Shown here piece after piece: positions 33,567 to 43,096 of a DNA stretch of 64,000 bases (positions within the stretch are counted from its first letter, which is position 1; every line of letters starts with the position of its first letter). The position numbers and the translations under genes were made by a program. Below the pieces are notes generated by a model, which saw only the letters and a list, made by a program, of their open reading frames with translations, searched no databases and was not told the origin of the DNA. This stretch comes from Bacillota bacterium (GTDB taxonomy: Bacteria; Bacillota; Clostridia; Christensenellales; Pumilibacteraceae). Where the stretch lies: assembly GCA_009777485.1 (NCBI GenBank), contig WRLT01000003.1, forward strand, positions 62,001 to 126,000. Reading direction: 5' to 3'.

Positions 33567-34470
33567 TAGATGTCCCCTTTTTGATGTCCTCTTTTAAGTT
33601 TGAAACAAATTTTTCGGCGGCGAAAGTAAGCGAAACGTTTTTTAAGCGGATAACGCCGATTTTTCGGCTGCGCACCTCGCCCTCTACGTTTAGCTTATAC
33701 AGCGTGCCTTTTGTTAGCTGTGCGGATACGAATTCTTTGGTAACGCACGAAATTCCCATGTTAAGCTCGGCAAAGGATATCAGCAAATCGTGGCTGCCTA
33801 CCTCGATGTCGGGCTTTGCTGTACAGTGGTGGGTTTTGAAAAATTCGTCGATAAACTTGCGCGAATTGGTTTCTGCACCTAACAGTATTAGGGGGTGATT
33901 GGTTAAATCCTTAACCGATATAGGCGTTTGCGTCAGCATCTTGTAATCTGTGCCGCCTACAAAGCAGTCGTGCAATTCGCCCAAAGGTTCGGCGGTGATT
34001 TCGTCGTCGTCTACGGGTAGGTTTACAAAGCCGATATCAACCTTTCCTGTTTTAAGCAGGTCTACGGTTTGGTTGGATGTGCCGTTTACAAACAAAAATT
34101 TGATTTTTGGAAAATTTTTGCGGAATTTTTGGATATGCGGAAGTAAAAAGTTGCGGCAGATGTTGTCGCTTGCGCCGATTTTGATTTCGCCGCGCGCAAG
34201 GTCTTTCATTTGGGCGAAACGTGTTTGTGCTTGCTCGATAAGTCCGTTTGCGCGGCTTATGTATTCGTAAATCGCGCTGCCCTCTGCGGTAAGCTCCATG
34301 CCTTTGGGGGTGCGCTTAAACAAAAAACCGCCTAGCTGTGCTTCTAGCTGCTTAATGGATTGGCTTACGGCGGGCTGTGATATGTACAGCTCGCGCGATG
34401 CGCCCGTAATGCTGCCGTTTTTTACAACGCAGGCAAATACTTTATAAAGCTCGTAATTGATGCCTATCAT
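33559..34470 (-). CDS. LysR-family transcriptional regulator
   Basis: The N-terminal winged helix-turn-helix (residues 1-60) has the family pattern FACVVKNGSITGASRELYIS and QPAVSQSIKQLEAQLGGFLF. The effector domain starts near residue 90 with GEIKIGASDNICRNFLLPHI. The 303-residue length is typical. LysR proteins bind promoters of divergent genes, but here the gene lies inside a same-strand cluster pyrG-lysR-cofE-like, overlapping the latter. Its target and ligand are unknown. Confidence 0.93.
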   Translation of the reverse strand: MIGINYELYKVFACVVKNGSITGASRELYISQPAVSQSIKQLEAQLGGFLFKRTPKGMELTAEGSAIYEYISRANGLIEQAQTRFAQMKDLARGEIKIGASDNICRNFLLPHIQKFRKNFPKIKFLFVNGTSNQTVDLLKTGKVDIGFVNLPVDDDEITAEPLGELHDCFVGGTDYKMLTQTPISVKDLTNHPLILLGAETNSRKFIDEFFKTHHCTAKPDIEVGSHDLLISFAELNMGISCVTKEFVSAQLTKGTLYKLNVEGEVRSRKIGVIRLKNVSLTFAAEKFVSNLKEDIKKGTSNE

Positions 34471-34480
34471 GTAAATTTTC

Positions 34481-36019
34481 CTATTTTTTTAAGCACGCGC
34501 CGATGAATGCGTCAAACAGCGGGTGCGGCTTGTCGGGGCGCGCCGTAAATTCGGGACGGAACGCCACGCCGATAAAAAACTTGTGCTTGGGTAATTCGAA
34601 CGCGACGGGCGCGTTGTCGGCGGAAACAGCCGATACGGTATAGCCGTTTTGGAAAAGCTTTTCTGCGGCGTCCGCGTTGATTTCGTATTTGTGGCGGTGG
34701 CGTTCGGTAAGGGTTGCCGCGCCGCCGTAAATTTTGGATAGATGTGTGGAGGCTTGCAAACTGCTTTTGTGCAAGCCTAATTTTTGCACGCCGCGCCGCG
34801 CAGTAAAACTAGTTTCTATAACCGCGCCGCTTGCGTCTGTATCGGCAATAACGGCGGCCTGCGCGCCTAAGCCTATCATTAAGCACGGCAGCATACTGCG
34901 CCGCGCATATTCGCAAGCCGCCCTGATGCCTGCAACGCCGCATTCGGCCGCGCCTGAGGCAACCACTACGCCGTCTAAGCCTTTTAGGTGCTTTGCCGCC
35001 GTTTGCGCGGTGATGCTGCTGCCCGATATCCAAACGATTTCGGCATCGGCGGAGTTGCCTAGCGCGCTGTAAAAAATCGCCTCCGACAGCGAAATATAGG
35101 CGTTGTGCTTTTGGGCATATTTGCCGATAACGCCGATTTTAAGCTTGCGCTCGGCACTTTTAACCGCAGCGGCTTTTTGGCTGAAAGACTGCAAAAACGA
35201 TAAGTCGGGTTGTTTGTCGGGTAATTGCAATTTTTTTAGCAGTACGTTAGCTAAGCCCTCGCTTTCTAGGTTTAGCGGAACGTCATGCACCTCGTCGCTG
35301 CTTAGGCTTTCTACGATGGCGTCTAGGGGGACGTTGCAAAACAGTGAAAGCTTTTGTTTAGAACCTGTGTCTAACGGGTAATCGGTGCGGCAGACAATTG
35401 CGTCGGGCTGAATACCTACGTCTTGCAATTCTTTAACGCTGCGCTGCGTCGGCTTTGTTTTTTGCTCGCCGCTCATTTCGATAAACGGCACAAACGTCAT
35501 ATGGATATAGGCGGTATTTTTGCGCCCTGTGTCTGAACGTACTTGGCGGATAGCTTCTAAAAAGGGCGTGCATTCGATGTCGCCGACTGTTCCGCCGATT
35601 TCGGCTAGAACTACGTCTGTTTTTGCGCCGCCTAAGCCGTAGATGTTGTGTTTGATTTCGTTGGTGATGTGCGGTACGATTTGAACCGTTTCGGCGTATT
35701 CGCCCGCGCGTTCTTTTTTCATAACCTCTGCATACACGCGCCCACTGGTTACGGCGTTTTTATCGCCCATATCCTCGCCTAGAATGCGCTCGTAATGCCC
35801 GATAACCCAGTCGGTTTCTATGCCGTCGCCCGTTACGAATACCTCACCGTGCTGATTGGGGCTGATAAACGAAGAATCCTTGTTAAAGTAGGGGTCTAAT
35901 TTAAGCAATGCAACCGAAAAGCCGCGCGCCTTGATTAAACGCCCTAGCGATGCGGCGATAATGCCCTTGCCTAAGCCCGACGCTACGCCGCCTGTAATAA
36001 ATATATATTTAGTTGCCAT
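34481..36019 (-). CDS. pyrG: CTP synthase with inactivated glutaminase domain
   Basis: The synthetase domain (residues 1-270: [51 protein letters not shown]) is intact and should form CTP from UTP, ATP and ammonia. The class I glutamine amidotransferase domain is degraded. The nucleophile loop, normally GICLGMQ, reads MIGLGAQ with Gly383 (codon GGC) in place of Cys; the His of the QFHPE motif is Arg488 (AFRPE); and the oxyanion Gly loop is altered (VASGAAECG). At 512 residues it is slightly short. The enzyme should depend on free ammonia. It lies 20 bases downstream of the RnlA-like gene. Confidence 0.93.
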   Translation of the reverse strand: MATKYIFITGGVASGLGKGIIAASLGRLIKARGFSVALLKLDPYFNKDSSFISPNQHGEVFVTGDGIETDWVIGHYERILGEDMGDKNAVTSGRVYAEVMKKERAGEYAETVQIVPHITNEIKHNIYGLGGAKTDVVLAEIGGTVGDIECTPFLEAIRQVRSDTGRKNTAYIHMTFVPFIEMSGEQKTKPTQRSVKELQDVGIQPDAIVCRTDYPLDTGSKQKLSLFCNVPLDAIVESLSSDEVHDVPLNLESEGLANVLLKKLQLPDKQPDLSFLQSFSQKAAAVKSAERKLKIGVIGKYAQKHNAYISLSEAIFYSALGNSADAEIVWISGSSITAQTAAKHLKGLDGVVVASGAAECGVAGIRAACEYARRSMLPCLMIGLGAQAAVIADTDASGAVIETSFTARRGVQKLGLHKSSLQASTHLSKIYGGAATLTERHRHKYEINADAAEKLFQNGYTVSAVSADNAPVAFELPKHKFFIGVAFRPEFTARPDKPHPLFDAFIGACLKK

Positions 36020-36039
36020 CTTTTTGTGTCCTCCGTTGT

Positions 36040-37329
36040 TTAATCTGTTTTTGGAACAGCCTTGATTGAAAAACCGATTTCTAATAACTTTTTGCAGTTA
36101 TATTCTATAATCGATAAAAGGTTATCGAATTTGGCTTTTGCGTCGGTGATGTCGCGGATTATGCGCGTGGACGCGTTTGCCGTGTTGTCTGAATGCGTTA
36201 GATAATGACGCTGTACAAAATATTCCGTATATAGCGCGCTAAGTACTTCGTTGTAGATAATGCTGTTTATTTTTTTGCGGTAGCCGCTTTTTAAGCAATA
36301 GCTGCCGTCGTCGCGCTTTTCGAAGCCCTGCCCTATCATTTTAACTACGATGCCCTCTGCCCCTTGTAAATCGTATATCAGCCGCTCTAAGCCGCGATAC
36401 GGAGGCACTAATAAAACCGAATAATCCGAAAGACGGGTTTGGTCGTTGTAGATATCCATAAGCCCTATAGTTAAATCGGTTTTAGATTGCTCTGATAAAA
36501 ATCCGAATGCGGCGGGCAGTAGTTTTTTTAATCGGCGGGTTGCCTCTTGCAGGCGTACATCGGCTTTAACGTGCGTTTTGGGTATTGCGGCAGGAGGCGG
36601 CAATAATTTTTGTTGTGTTTGGGGACGCACGGGCGGGCGCGGCTGTTGGGGCTGTTTGGGCTGCGGATTAGATTGTGCTTGCGGAGATTGTTTTGGTTGC
36701 GGTGATTGTTTTGGCTGTGCTTGCGGCGGCGGCTGTTTCGGCGGTGATTGCGGCTGATTTTGCGGCTGCGGATTAAACGATGCCGTTTTAGGCAGCGGCT
36801 GATTGGGGGACGCTGTTTTTTGCTGCGGCTGTCTTTGAGGGTACGGTTTTTGGGCTTGGGCTTTTTGTTGAACCGTTTTTAAGCGCACGGGCGTAGTAGA
36901 TTGCTTTTGCTGTTTTTGCTGTTTTAACTTTTCGGAAATTTTAAGCTTTGCGGGCTTGATGTCTGCCTCTAACGCGTTAAATTCTACGGGCGAATACACC
37001 AAAACCGCCTCGATTACTTCTACCCCGTCTGCCGCAGGATTAGCGGCTTGCGGCTCGGGTGCGGCGTTGTTTTGATAATACTCGGCAAGCTTTTCGGCAA
37101 TAGAAAGCTTAGCCGTAAGCGAAAGCTTTTTGGCTTTGGTGTCGTACACAATCGAAACCTTATCGTTAGCGGCAAGGTAGTTGAACCGCTCGAAATGGCT
37201 GGCGTCGTTTACGGGAATATAGCTTTTGCGTTTAAACTCGCCGCTTTTTTCTAATAAAGAAATAAACGCCGTGATTTTTTGGCGCGTGCAATTTGAAAAA
37301 TCCTTGCGGATATTTTTTTGGTCGCTCAT
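36040..37329 (-). CDS. RnlA-like HEPN-domain protein with a Gln/Pro-rich linker
   Basis: Residues 1-85 and about 275-425 resemble the N-terminal and C-terminal (Dmd-binding/HEPN) regions of the RnlA toxin RNase. The C-terminal part contains LSDYSVLLVPPYRGLERLIY, resembling the DYSV-x-LFP...LE segment, and RHYLTH (Arg374 to His379), an R-x4-H HEPN nuclease motif. Between them lies a low-complexity stretch of about 140 residues made of Gln and Pro with scattered Lys. RnlA cleaves mRNA and is held by RnlB, but no antitoxin-sized gene is adjacent. GGAGG precedes the ATG, and pyrG follows after 20 bases. Confidence 0.5.
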   Translation of the reverse strand: MSDQKNIRKDFSNCTRQKITAFISLLEKSGEFKRKSYIPVNDASHFERFNYLAANDKVSIVYDTKAKKLSLTAKLSIAEKLAEYYQNNAAPEPQAANPAADGVEVIEAVLVYSPVEFNALEADIKPAKLKISEKLKQQKQQKQSTTPVRLKTVQQKAQAQKPYPQRQPQQKTASPNQPLPKTASFNPQPQNQPQSPPKQPPPQAQPKQSPQPKQSPQAQSNPQPKQPQQPRPPVRPQTQQKLLPPPAAIPKTHVKADVRLQEATRRLKKLLPAAFGFLSEQSKTDLTIGLMDIYNDQTRLSDYSVLLVPPYRGLERLIYDLQGAEGIVVKMIGQGFEKRDDGSYCLKSGYRKKINSIIYNEVLSALYTEYFVQRHYLTHSDNTANASTRIIRDITDAKAKFDNLLSIIEYNCKKLLEIGFSIKAVPKTD

Positions 37330-37393
37330 TTAGCCTCCGATGGGCTGTGAAATTTTGGGGATAAAATAAGGGATGCTGTGCATTAAAAAATGC

Positions 37394-37439
37394 GGTCGGG
37401 GCTGTTTCAAAATAGGTTTATCTTGAAACAGCCCCGGCC
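37394..37439 (-). terminator. Strong terminator of the giant surface-protein gene
   Basis: GGTCGGGGCTGTTTCAA pairs over 17 positions with TTGAAACAGCCCCGGCC around a 12-base loop, followed on the minus strand by CGCATTTTTT. It lies 28 bases beyond the stop codon. The arm GGGGCTGTTTCAA resembles the outer arm of the palindrome at 49193. Confidence 0.85.
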
Positions 37440-37467
37440 TTTTGTACAAGCCGTTAAAACGGATTTG

Positions 37468-40400
37468 TTATGCTTTAATTTTTTTCTTTTGGAATCTGGT
37501 GAAGTACAGAATTACGCCCGCTATCAGCAGTACCGCAAAGATAATTAAAACCGTAGCGATTACGCGGAACGGCAGATTGCCGCCGCCGCTTGAACCTAAT
37601 ACCGTAAATTCGCGGATAACCTTGCTTTCGTTGCCTGCGCGGTCGGTTGCGATATACTCTATGGTATAGTCGCCCGCATCCGTCAGTAAAAATCCTTGGT
37701 CTTGTCTTTTTACGTCGTCTTGGTCGCGCGGAATCTTTCTTTCGGCGGCTTGCTTGCCCCAGTCTAAGCCTAACTCGTGCGTGTTGCCGTCCGGCAGAAT
37801 AAGACGCTTAGTAAAGCTGATGTTATCCCATTGATGCGCAAGGGCCCTTGAAAGGTCTATATCGTCTGCGGACGCTTCCTCGTCGATATACATTACGCTG
37901 AATTGGAACCTGTCGCCCAAAGAGGTTTTGTAGTTGGAAACAGGGTCTAGGGTAAAGGTCGGTGCAATTACGTCGCCTACGGTAATCACAAAGGTATCGC
38001 GCCCTGCAACTTCATCGGTGCCTTGATTGATTTTTGCCTCGAAGGTTACGGTATAGCGTCCGTCGCGGGAGGGCGTAAACACATGGCCGTTGAAATATTT
38101 GGCAAAGTTAGAAGGCGTTCTGAGTGCTTCGGGTAAATCGTTTTGTTCTTGGATTTTTGTTACCGTAACATCGCCCTCGTCGGGGTTGGTTACTTTTACC
38201 GTTACTTCGGCGTTAGCAAACTCATTATGCGCAACCACGCTGGGCAGTAATACGGGGGCGTTTCTGGGTGAATACACCGGCATTACGCCTTGAATTTCGA
38301 ATATGGTGCGGTTGGAATCGATTGCTTGGAAGTGGTAAGTGGATTGCAGCTCTTCGTAACGGTTGAACGCGGCGGCAAATATGCTGCTGCCCGATGCGCG
38401 GGGTAATGTGCCGCTTGCGCCTAGACGGTCGGCAATGGGAATACTGCTGTAAATGCCCTCTGAGAAAGCAAACGTGCCTTGCGAATACGCCGTAAACTCC
38501 GAACCCATAAGGCTGAAATTGCCCGCTTGGGAAATTCTGCGTACCATGAACGGACGCGCGGGGTCTGCGTCTACGTTTTCGAAACCTAAGCGGTTTTTAA
38601 GCGTGTACGTTACGTTTACATCGCCGCTGCGGTCGATAGGCGAAGCGTTGCTTACGCTGATGCCGTGCGTAGTATCTTGCGTTACCGTGATTACAAACGA
38701 AACGGAGGTTGCGTTGCCGTTGATATCAAAGGCGCGTAAGACTACATCGTATACGCCGACTTCTAAATCTATAACGATGTTATCTACTACGATCATGCCT
38801 AAACGGCTTCCGCTAGCGGTACCGTCGTCGGTGTTATAGCCGTTTGCGGCGGTGCCTGCTCTGGATAAATGGGCGGACGGAACATAATAGGTTTCTAAGC
38901 TGATGCCGTCTTGAATTCTGCCTGCGGAGTCGGATAATCTGATTTCAAAGCCGATAAAGTCGCGGTACTCGTCGGGGACGCCCATAATGGCAAACGAACC
39001 AAACTCAAACTTATCTAAATTTACCGCGCCCGAATTGTTGCGGCTAAAGCCGTGTACGTTGGGGTGGTTTAAATCGATGCGCTCGGGGCTGATATCAAAG
39101 CCTGCGTATCCGACGGTGTAATCATGGGTGTTGTTGTACGGATTTTGTGCTGTGTAGCTAAAATCGTCTGTAACAATGTTAAGCTCTATGTTTGCGTTTT
39201 CCATGCGCTCGTCGATTACTAAGCGCACTACGCCGTCTAACGGCGCGTCGGTAACATCATAGCCTACGCGTTTCATGTTTTGAACGCTGTCGAATGCAAC
39301 CACTCTGAAATACAGCGTGTGTTCGTCGGTGATTTCGATAGAAAGCTCGGCTAATTCGGCTATATCATACTTGTTGTCCGTTTTGGTTAAGAAAACCGAT
39401 TCGGCGTTGGCTAAATATGTTTTGCCGTCTTGACGGACAATCCGCAATCGCTCGCCGCTTTCTACCGAAAGCGTAGTCGCCTTAGCGGGGGCAACGTATC
39501 TGCCGTCTGCGTCCATTTCGAAATCGCCTACGGTGGAAATTTCGTATTCGGTACGGATGCGCGTAGAACCTGCATCGGTAATAATCGCCTCCGGCACGGT
39601 ATAGAAACGCATATTTTTGTTTAGATAAATATAGTTATCAAACTCTACTTGGATATCGGGTAACATCGTGTCTTCGAACGTGCTTTCTAACATGATATCG
39701 TAGGTGCGGGTAGTTACGTTTTGGTCTTTGTCGCGGGCTTGGTATTGTGCGGTGTAGCGTCCTAAAAAGTCTTCTGTATCGCTAAGCTCGCTGTTTCTGA
39801 AATAGTTGGCAAAATCGAACCAAAAGCCGCCCGCGCGCTCGTAGGGACAATCGGATGCGGGGTTGGGACGCTCGAACACTACCATCGTATTCCCTTCTGC
39901 GCCGTTCATATAGTACCCTTGTGAATGTTGGTCTTTATTGTAACGGTATGCTTGGTTGGGCACTGATGCGGTAGGGTCGTCTAAATTAAGCGGAAGTTCG
40001 GTTGTGCTGTAAATATCGTAAAAACGGATTACGGTGTTGCTGTTGACGGTGTCGCGGATTTCAAAGCTGACGCGCGAAATTCCGTCATCGTCTTCTGTAC
40101 CTGAGTTATCGATATACTCGGGGAACGGAAAGCGGATTTTCATGCCGTTTTCGCCGTTGCCGCCTTCTGCGACAGATTTGGTAACCGAAATGCTTTTGTC
40201 GGTTATGTTGGGGTCGGCGGCTTTATTCATGTCTAGCTTGTTTACGTTGTTTTTGCCCCAGCGTTGCGGAATCATCCAGTCGTCGATTTCTCGCAGCGTG
40301 GGTGCGATACGGTCTTCTACCATAATGCGGCCGCTCCACGTTGCGGATTGTCTCCAACCGTTATCTGCGGTGTAGGTAACATCGTAGTTGCCTTTTTCTA

Positions 40401-41379
40401 CGGGGAAAAACTCGGTGTGGAATACGTTGTCAAATATAACGGGGTCGGCGTCGTCTTCAATGCCGGTGGCAAAGCCTGTTTTACGGTCTACGGTGGCGGT
40501 TAGTACATCTGCGCCTTTAAACTTAACTGTTACCAACACTTTAACATTTTCTTCGTAGATGTCGGTAGCGGTGGCAAGGGGCAGACGCACTCTGGTGTTG
40601 ACATTTGCGTAGGTGGGTACGCCCGTAACGGTAAGACGGGGGGTGGAGTCGTTGGTGAAATCCCCCGCTTGTGCGCGCACGTTAAAGCTTTGGGTAAAGA
40701 ATTTTAGCCCGTTAGCCGTGCCGCCCTCGTTGTGGAACTGCGCGCTGTACACAATGGTAAAGTTTCCGGGATAATCATACTTATGCTTATCTTCGCTGAT
40801 TACTACGCCTTGACGCATTCCGTCTGAGTCGCGGTCGGTGGTGGTAACCGTGAGGGTGTAGTTTTTGTTGCTTTCGTTTGCAAGCTTTTCAAATTCGTCC
40901 ATATCCTCGGTTTTGTACCATATGGCCGCTTTGGGAACGTCAAACTCTCTGCCTACACGCGTAACAGTAGGGATATCCGCGCCGCCGTATTCTACGCGCA
41001 GCTCATACTCGCCTACTAATTCGCAAAGCACGTTTTTGGCGTATAATTCTTTGCCGCCTGCTAGCCTTTGGTATACGAAACGGTATACGCCGACTTGGTC
41101 GAAAATATAATCGTCCGCAGCGGTTGCGGGCACCGCTGTAAAGGCATCGGTTGTTCTGCCGTTGGGTGCGGTAATCACCAACTCTACGTTGTCAAACGTA
41201 AGCGGGAAATCCGACAGCTTGTCCATGTATTCCAGTGAACCTGGAATAAAGAACGCGGAAATGCGTTCATCGGGTGACACGGTGTTTGCGAACGCGCCGA
41301 TTATGCCGCCCCCGAACAAAAGTCCGAAAGCCATAACCAGCGTAAGTAACGCGCCTATTAATCGTCTGTGTTTCTTCAT
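37468..41379 (-). CDS. Giant cell-surface protein with Ig-like domains and C-terminal anchor helix
   Basis: A signal peptide or anchor (residues 7-32, LLTLVMAFGLLFGGGIIGAF) is followed by about 1,230 extracellular residues built of beta-rich repeats. Several end in the bacterial Ig/cadherin-like pattern Y-x-V-x-Y-x-A-x-D, for example GNYDVTYTADNG, GDYTIEYIATDRAGNES and GVYDVVLRAFDINGNA. A C-terminal transmembrane helix near residues 1273-1296 ends in KKKIKA and replaces an LPXTG signal. The protein probably spans the cell wall as an adhesin or wall scaffold. No catalytic motif is visible. It has its own promoter and terminator. Confidence 0.85.
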   Translation of the reverse strand: MKKHRRLIGALLTLVMAFGLLFGGGIIGAFANTVSPDERISAFFIPGSLEYMDKLSDFPLTFDNVELVITAPNGRTTDAFTAVPATAADDYIFDQVGVYRFVYQRLAGGKELYAKNVLCELVGEYELRVEYGGADIPTVTRVGREFDVPKAAIWYKTEDMDEFEKLANESNKNYTLTVTTTDRDSDGMRQGVVISEDKHKYDYPGNFTIVYSAQFHNEGGTANGLKFFTQSFNVRAQAGDFTNDSTPRLTVTGVPTYANVNTRVRLPLATATDIYEENVKVLVTVKFKGADVLTATVDRKTGFATGIEDDADPVIFDNVFHTEFFPVEKGNYDVTYTADNGWRQSATWSGRIMVEDRIAPTLREIDDWMIPQRWGKNNVNKLDMNKAADPNITDKSISVTKSVAEGGNGENGMKIRFPFPEYIDNSGTEDDDGISRVSFEIRDTVNSNTVIRFYDIYSTTELPLNLDDPTASVPNQAYRYNKDQHSQGYYMNGAEGNTMVVFERPNPASDCPYERAGGFWFDFANYFRNSELSDTEDFLGRYTAQYQARDKDQNVTTRTYDIMLESTFEDTMLPDIQVEFDNYIYLNKNMRFYTVPEAIITDAGSTRIRTEYEISTVGDFEMDADGRYVAPAKATTLSVESGERLRIVRQDGKTYLANAESVFLTKTDNKYDIAELAELSIEITDEHTLYFRVVAFDSVQNMKRVGYDVTDAPLDGVVRLVIDERMENANIELNIVTDDFSYTAQNPYNNTHDYTVGYAGFDISPERIDLNHPNVHGFSRNNSGAVNLDKFEFGSFAIMGVPDEYRDFIGFEIRLSDSAGRIQDGISLETYYVPSAHLSRAGTAANGYNTDDGTASGSRLGMIVVDNIVIDLEVGVYDVVLRAFDINGNATSVSFVITVTQDTTHGISVSNASPIDRSGDVNVTYTLKNRLGFENVDADPARPFMVRRISQAGNFSLMGSEFTAYSQGTFAFSEGIYSSIPIADRLGASGTLPRASGSSIFAAAFNRYEELQSTYHFQAIDSNRTIFEIQGVMPVYSPRNAPVLLPSVVAHNEFANAEVTVKVTNPDEGDVTVTKIQEQNDLPEALRTPSNFAKYFNGHVFTPSRDGRYTVTFEAKINQGTDEVAGRDTFVITVGDVIAPTFTLDPVSNYKTSLGDRFQFSVMYIDEEASADDIDLSRALAHQWDNISFTKRLILPDGNTHELGLDWGKQAAERKIPRDQDDVKRQDQGFLLTDAGDYTIEYIATDRAGNESKVIREFTVLGSSGGGNLPFRVIATVLIIFAVLLIAGVILYFTRFQKKKIKA

Positions 41380-41445
41380 GAAAAACTCTCCTAGTGAAAG
41401 ATAGTACGTCTTTAAAAGTACATACTGTTAGATTTTAACATATCA

Positions 41446-41474
41446 ATTATACATGGTTGATATGTGCTTGTCAA
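41446..41474 (-). promoter_or_regulatory. Promoter of the giant surface-protein gene
   Basis: On the minus strand TTGACA (41469-41474) and TATAAT (41446-41451) are 17 bases apart, a full consensus pair, 66 bases upstream of the start codon. An ATATCAA...TTGATAT inverted repeat overlaps the -10 box and could be an operator. Confidence 0.8.
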
Positions 41475-41596
41475 ACAATTTGCCTAACAAATCTAAGGAA
41501 TTTTAAAAAGACTTTTTGCGGGCATTCGGGCTTGCCGTACATGCGCAGTCCGAACTAACCCTAGTTTAATTCAGAAAGTGGGAAATTATGTAATGT

Positions 41597-42865
41597 TTAT
41601 AAAACTCGGATTAAGCTGTCCGCGCTTTTAACCTCTTTTGTTTTTTTAATCTCGACTAATGCTTTCTGCATAGCGGATTCTTGCGTTACGTGCGTTAGAA
41701 AGATTAGGTTAGCCGTACCCTCTACGCTTACGTTTTGCACCATTTGCGAAACGGAAACGCCGTATTTAGAAAAGTCCGCCGCGATTTTTGCCAAAACCCC
41801 CGCTTTATCCTCTACGGTAAGCGCAAGATAATACGCCGACTCGAAATCGGAGGCGATAGCGGTGTTTTGAACGGATAAATCAAAAGAGGCGTAAGGGTGC
41901 GCCGCGTTTTTGGCGCAGGTGATAACGTCGGATACGAGGGCAGAGCCTGTGGGCAGACTTCCCGCCCCGCGTCCGTACAGCATGATATCGTCTACGGAAT
42001 CGCCCTTTAAAAACACTGCGTTAAACTCGTTGCGCACGGACGCAAGCGGATGTGAACGCGGCACAAAGCACGGATGTACGCGGGCTTGGATTTTTCCTTG
42101 AACGCGCTTGCCGATGCCTAAAAGCTTAACGGTGTAACCGAAACGCTCTGCGTTTTTAATATCCGCCGCCGTTACCTTAGTTATACCCTCGCGGTAAATT
42201 TTTTCGTACCGAACAGCCGCGCGGAAACCCAGCGACGCTAAAATGCTTAATTTGTATATCGCGTCGAAGCCTTCGACATCTGCCGTAGGGTCGGCTTCGG
42301 CAAAGCCTAAGCTTTGCGCGCCTTTCAGTGCGGCATCGTAGGAGAGGTTTTCTTCTGCCATTTTAGTAAGGATATAGTTGGTAGTGCCGTTGATGATGCC
42401 TACGATTTCGGAAAGATTGTTTGCCTGCATGCTTTCTTCTAATACGCGTATAACGGGCACGCCGCCTACGCAAGATGCCTCGAAGTACAGCCCTGCCCCT
42501 GCGGCTTTGGCAACCGCGTCTAATTCGGGCCAGTGCTTGGCAAGCAATTCTTTATTAGCCGTAACCACGCTTTTGCCGCTTTGCAAGACTTGCTTAATAA
42601 AGGTTTTGGCAGGCTCTACCCCGCCCATAGTTTCGAGAACTATGGAGATTGATTTATCCGAAACGATATCGGCGATATCGGTAACGGCGCATTCGGCAGG
42701 TACGCCGCGCTTAACAATTGTATCCTTGTTGCGGTCTAAGACTTTTGCTACCTTAACGGTAATGCCTTGTGTTTTGGCTATCATTTCGCGGTTGGCTTTT
42801 AAAATATCGTATGAGCCGCCGCCTACAACGCCTATGCCCATAATGGCTATATTGATTGTTTTCAT
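41597..42865 (-). CDS. hom: Homoserine dehydrogenase
   Basis: The enzyme reduces aspartate semialdehyde to homoserine on the path to threonine and methionine. The NAD(P) loop IMGIGVVGGGSYDIL (residues 8-22), TANKELLAKHWPEL, GIINGTTNYILTKM and SLGFAEADPTADVEG are present, and the C-terminal ACT domain starts near residue 350 and should mediate feedback control. At 422 residues it is full length. It lies behind the GH3 gene and the 211-bp palindrome P1. Confidence 0.96.
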   Translation of the reverse strand: MKTINIAIMGIGVVGGGSYDILKANREMIAKTQGITVKVAKVLDRNKDTIVKRGVPAECAVTDIADIVSDKSISIVLETMGGVEPAKTFIKQVLQSGKSVVTANKELLAKHWPELDAVAKAAGAGLYFEASCVGGVPVIRVLEESMQANNLSEIVGIINGTTNYILTKMAEENLSYDAALKGAQSLGFAEADPTADVEGFDAIYKLSILASLGFRAAVRYEKIYREGITKVTAADIKNAERFGYTVKLLGIGKRVQGKIQARVHPCFVPRSHPLASVRNEFNAVFLKGDSVDDIMLYGRGAGSLPTGSALVSDVITCAKNAAHPYASFDLSVQNTAIASDFESAYYLALTVEDKAGVLAKIAADFSKYGVSVSQMVQNVSVEGTANLIFLTHVTQESAMQKALVEIKKTKEVKSADSLIRVL

Positions 42866-42878
42866 AGTTTTCCTTATG

Positions 42879-43089
42879 AAAGCTGTCCCCGAAAAGGAAA
42901 CGCTGATTAAGTACAGCGCGATTTTGCAGGAATAGTTTTTGAGAAAATTTACAGTTTTTTTAGACCAAAAGCGTAGCAGAGCTACGTAAAAGGGCTAAAA
43001 AAGATGTGAATTTGCCAAAAAATATCCTGCAAAATCGCGAAGCACAAAGTGCGGTGGACTTAATCAGCGTTTCCAAAAGGGACAGCTTT
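42879..43089. repeat. Long imperfect palindrome P1
   Basis: The outer arms AAAGCTGTCCC and GGGACAGCTTT, then GGAAACGCTGATTAAGT and ACTTAATCAGCGTTTCC, then GCGATTTTGCAGG and CCTGCAAAATCGC, are nested complements around the centre CGTAGCAGAGCTACG. The whole 211 bp can fold back on itself. It lies between the stop of the GH3 gene and the start of hom. No coding potential is seen. Confidence 0.8.
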
Positions 43090-43096
43090 TGGTGTG

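Noticed and set aside
36040..37329. A toxin-antitoxin operon formed by the RnlA-like gene and its neighbour
   Set aside because: The neighbour is pyrG and no antitoxin-sized frame with a start signal lies next to it, so only an orphan is supported.
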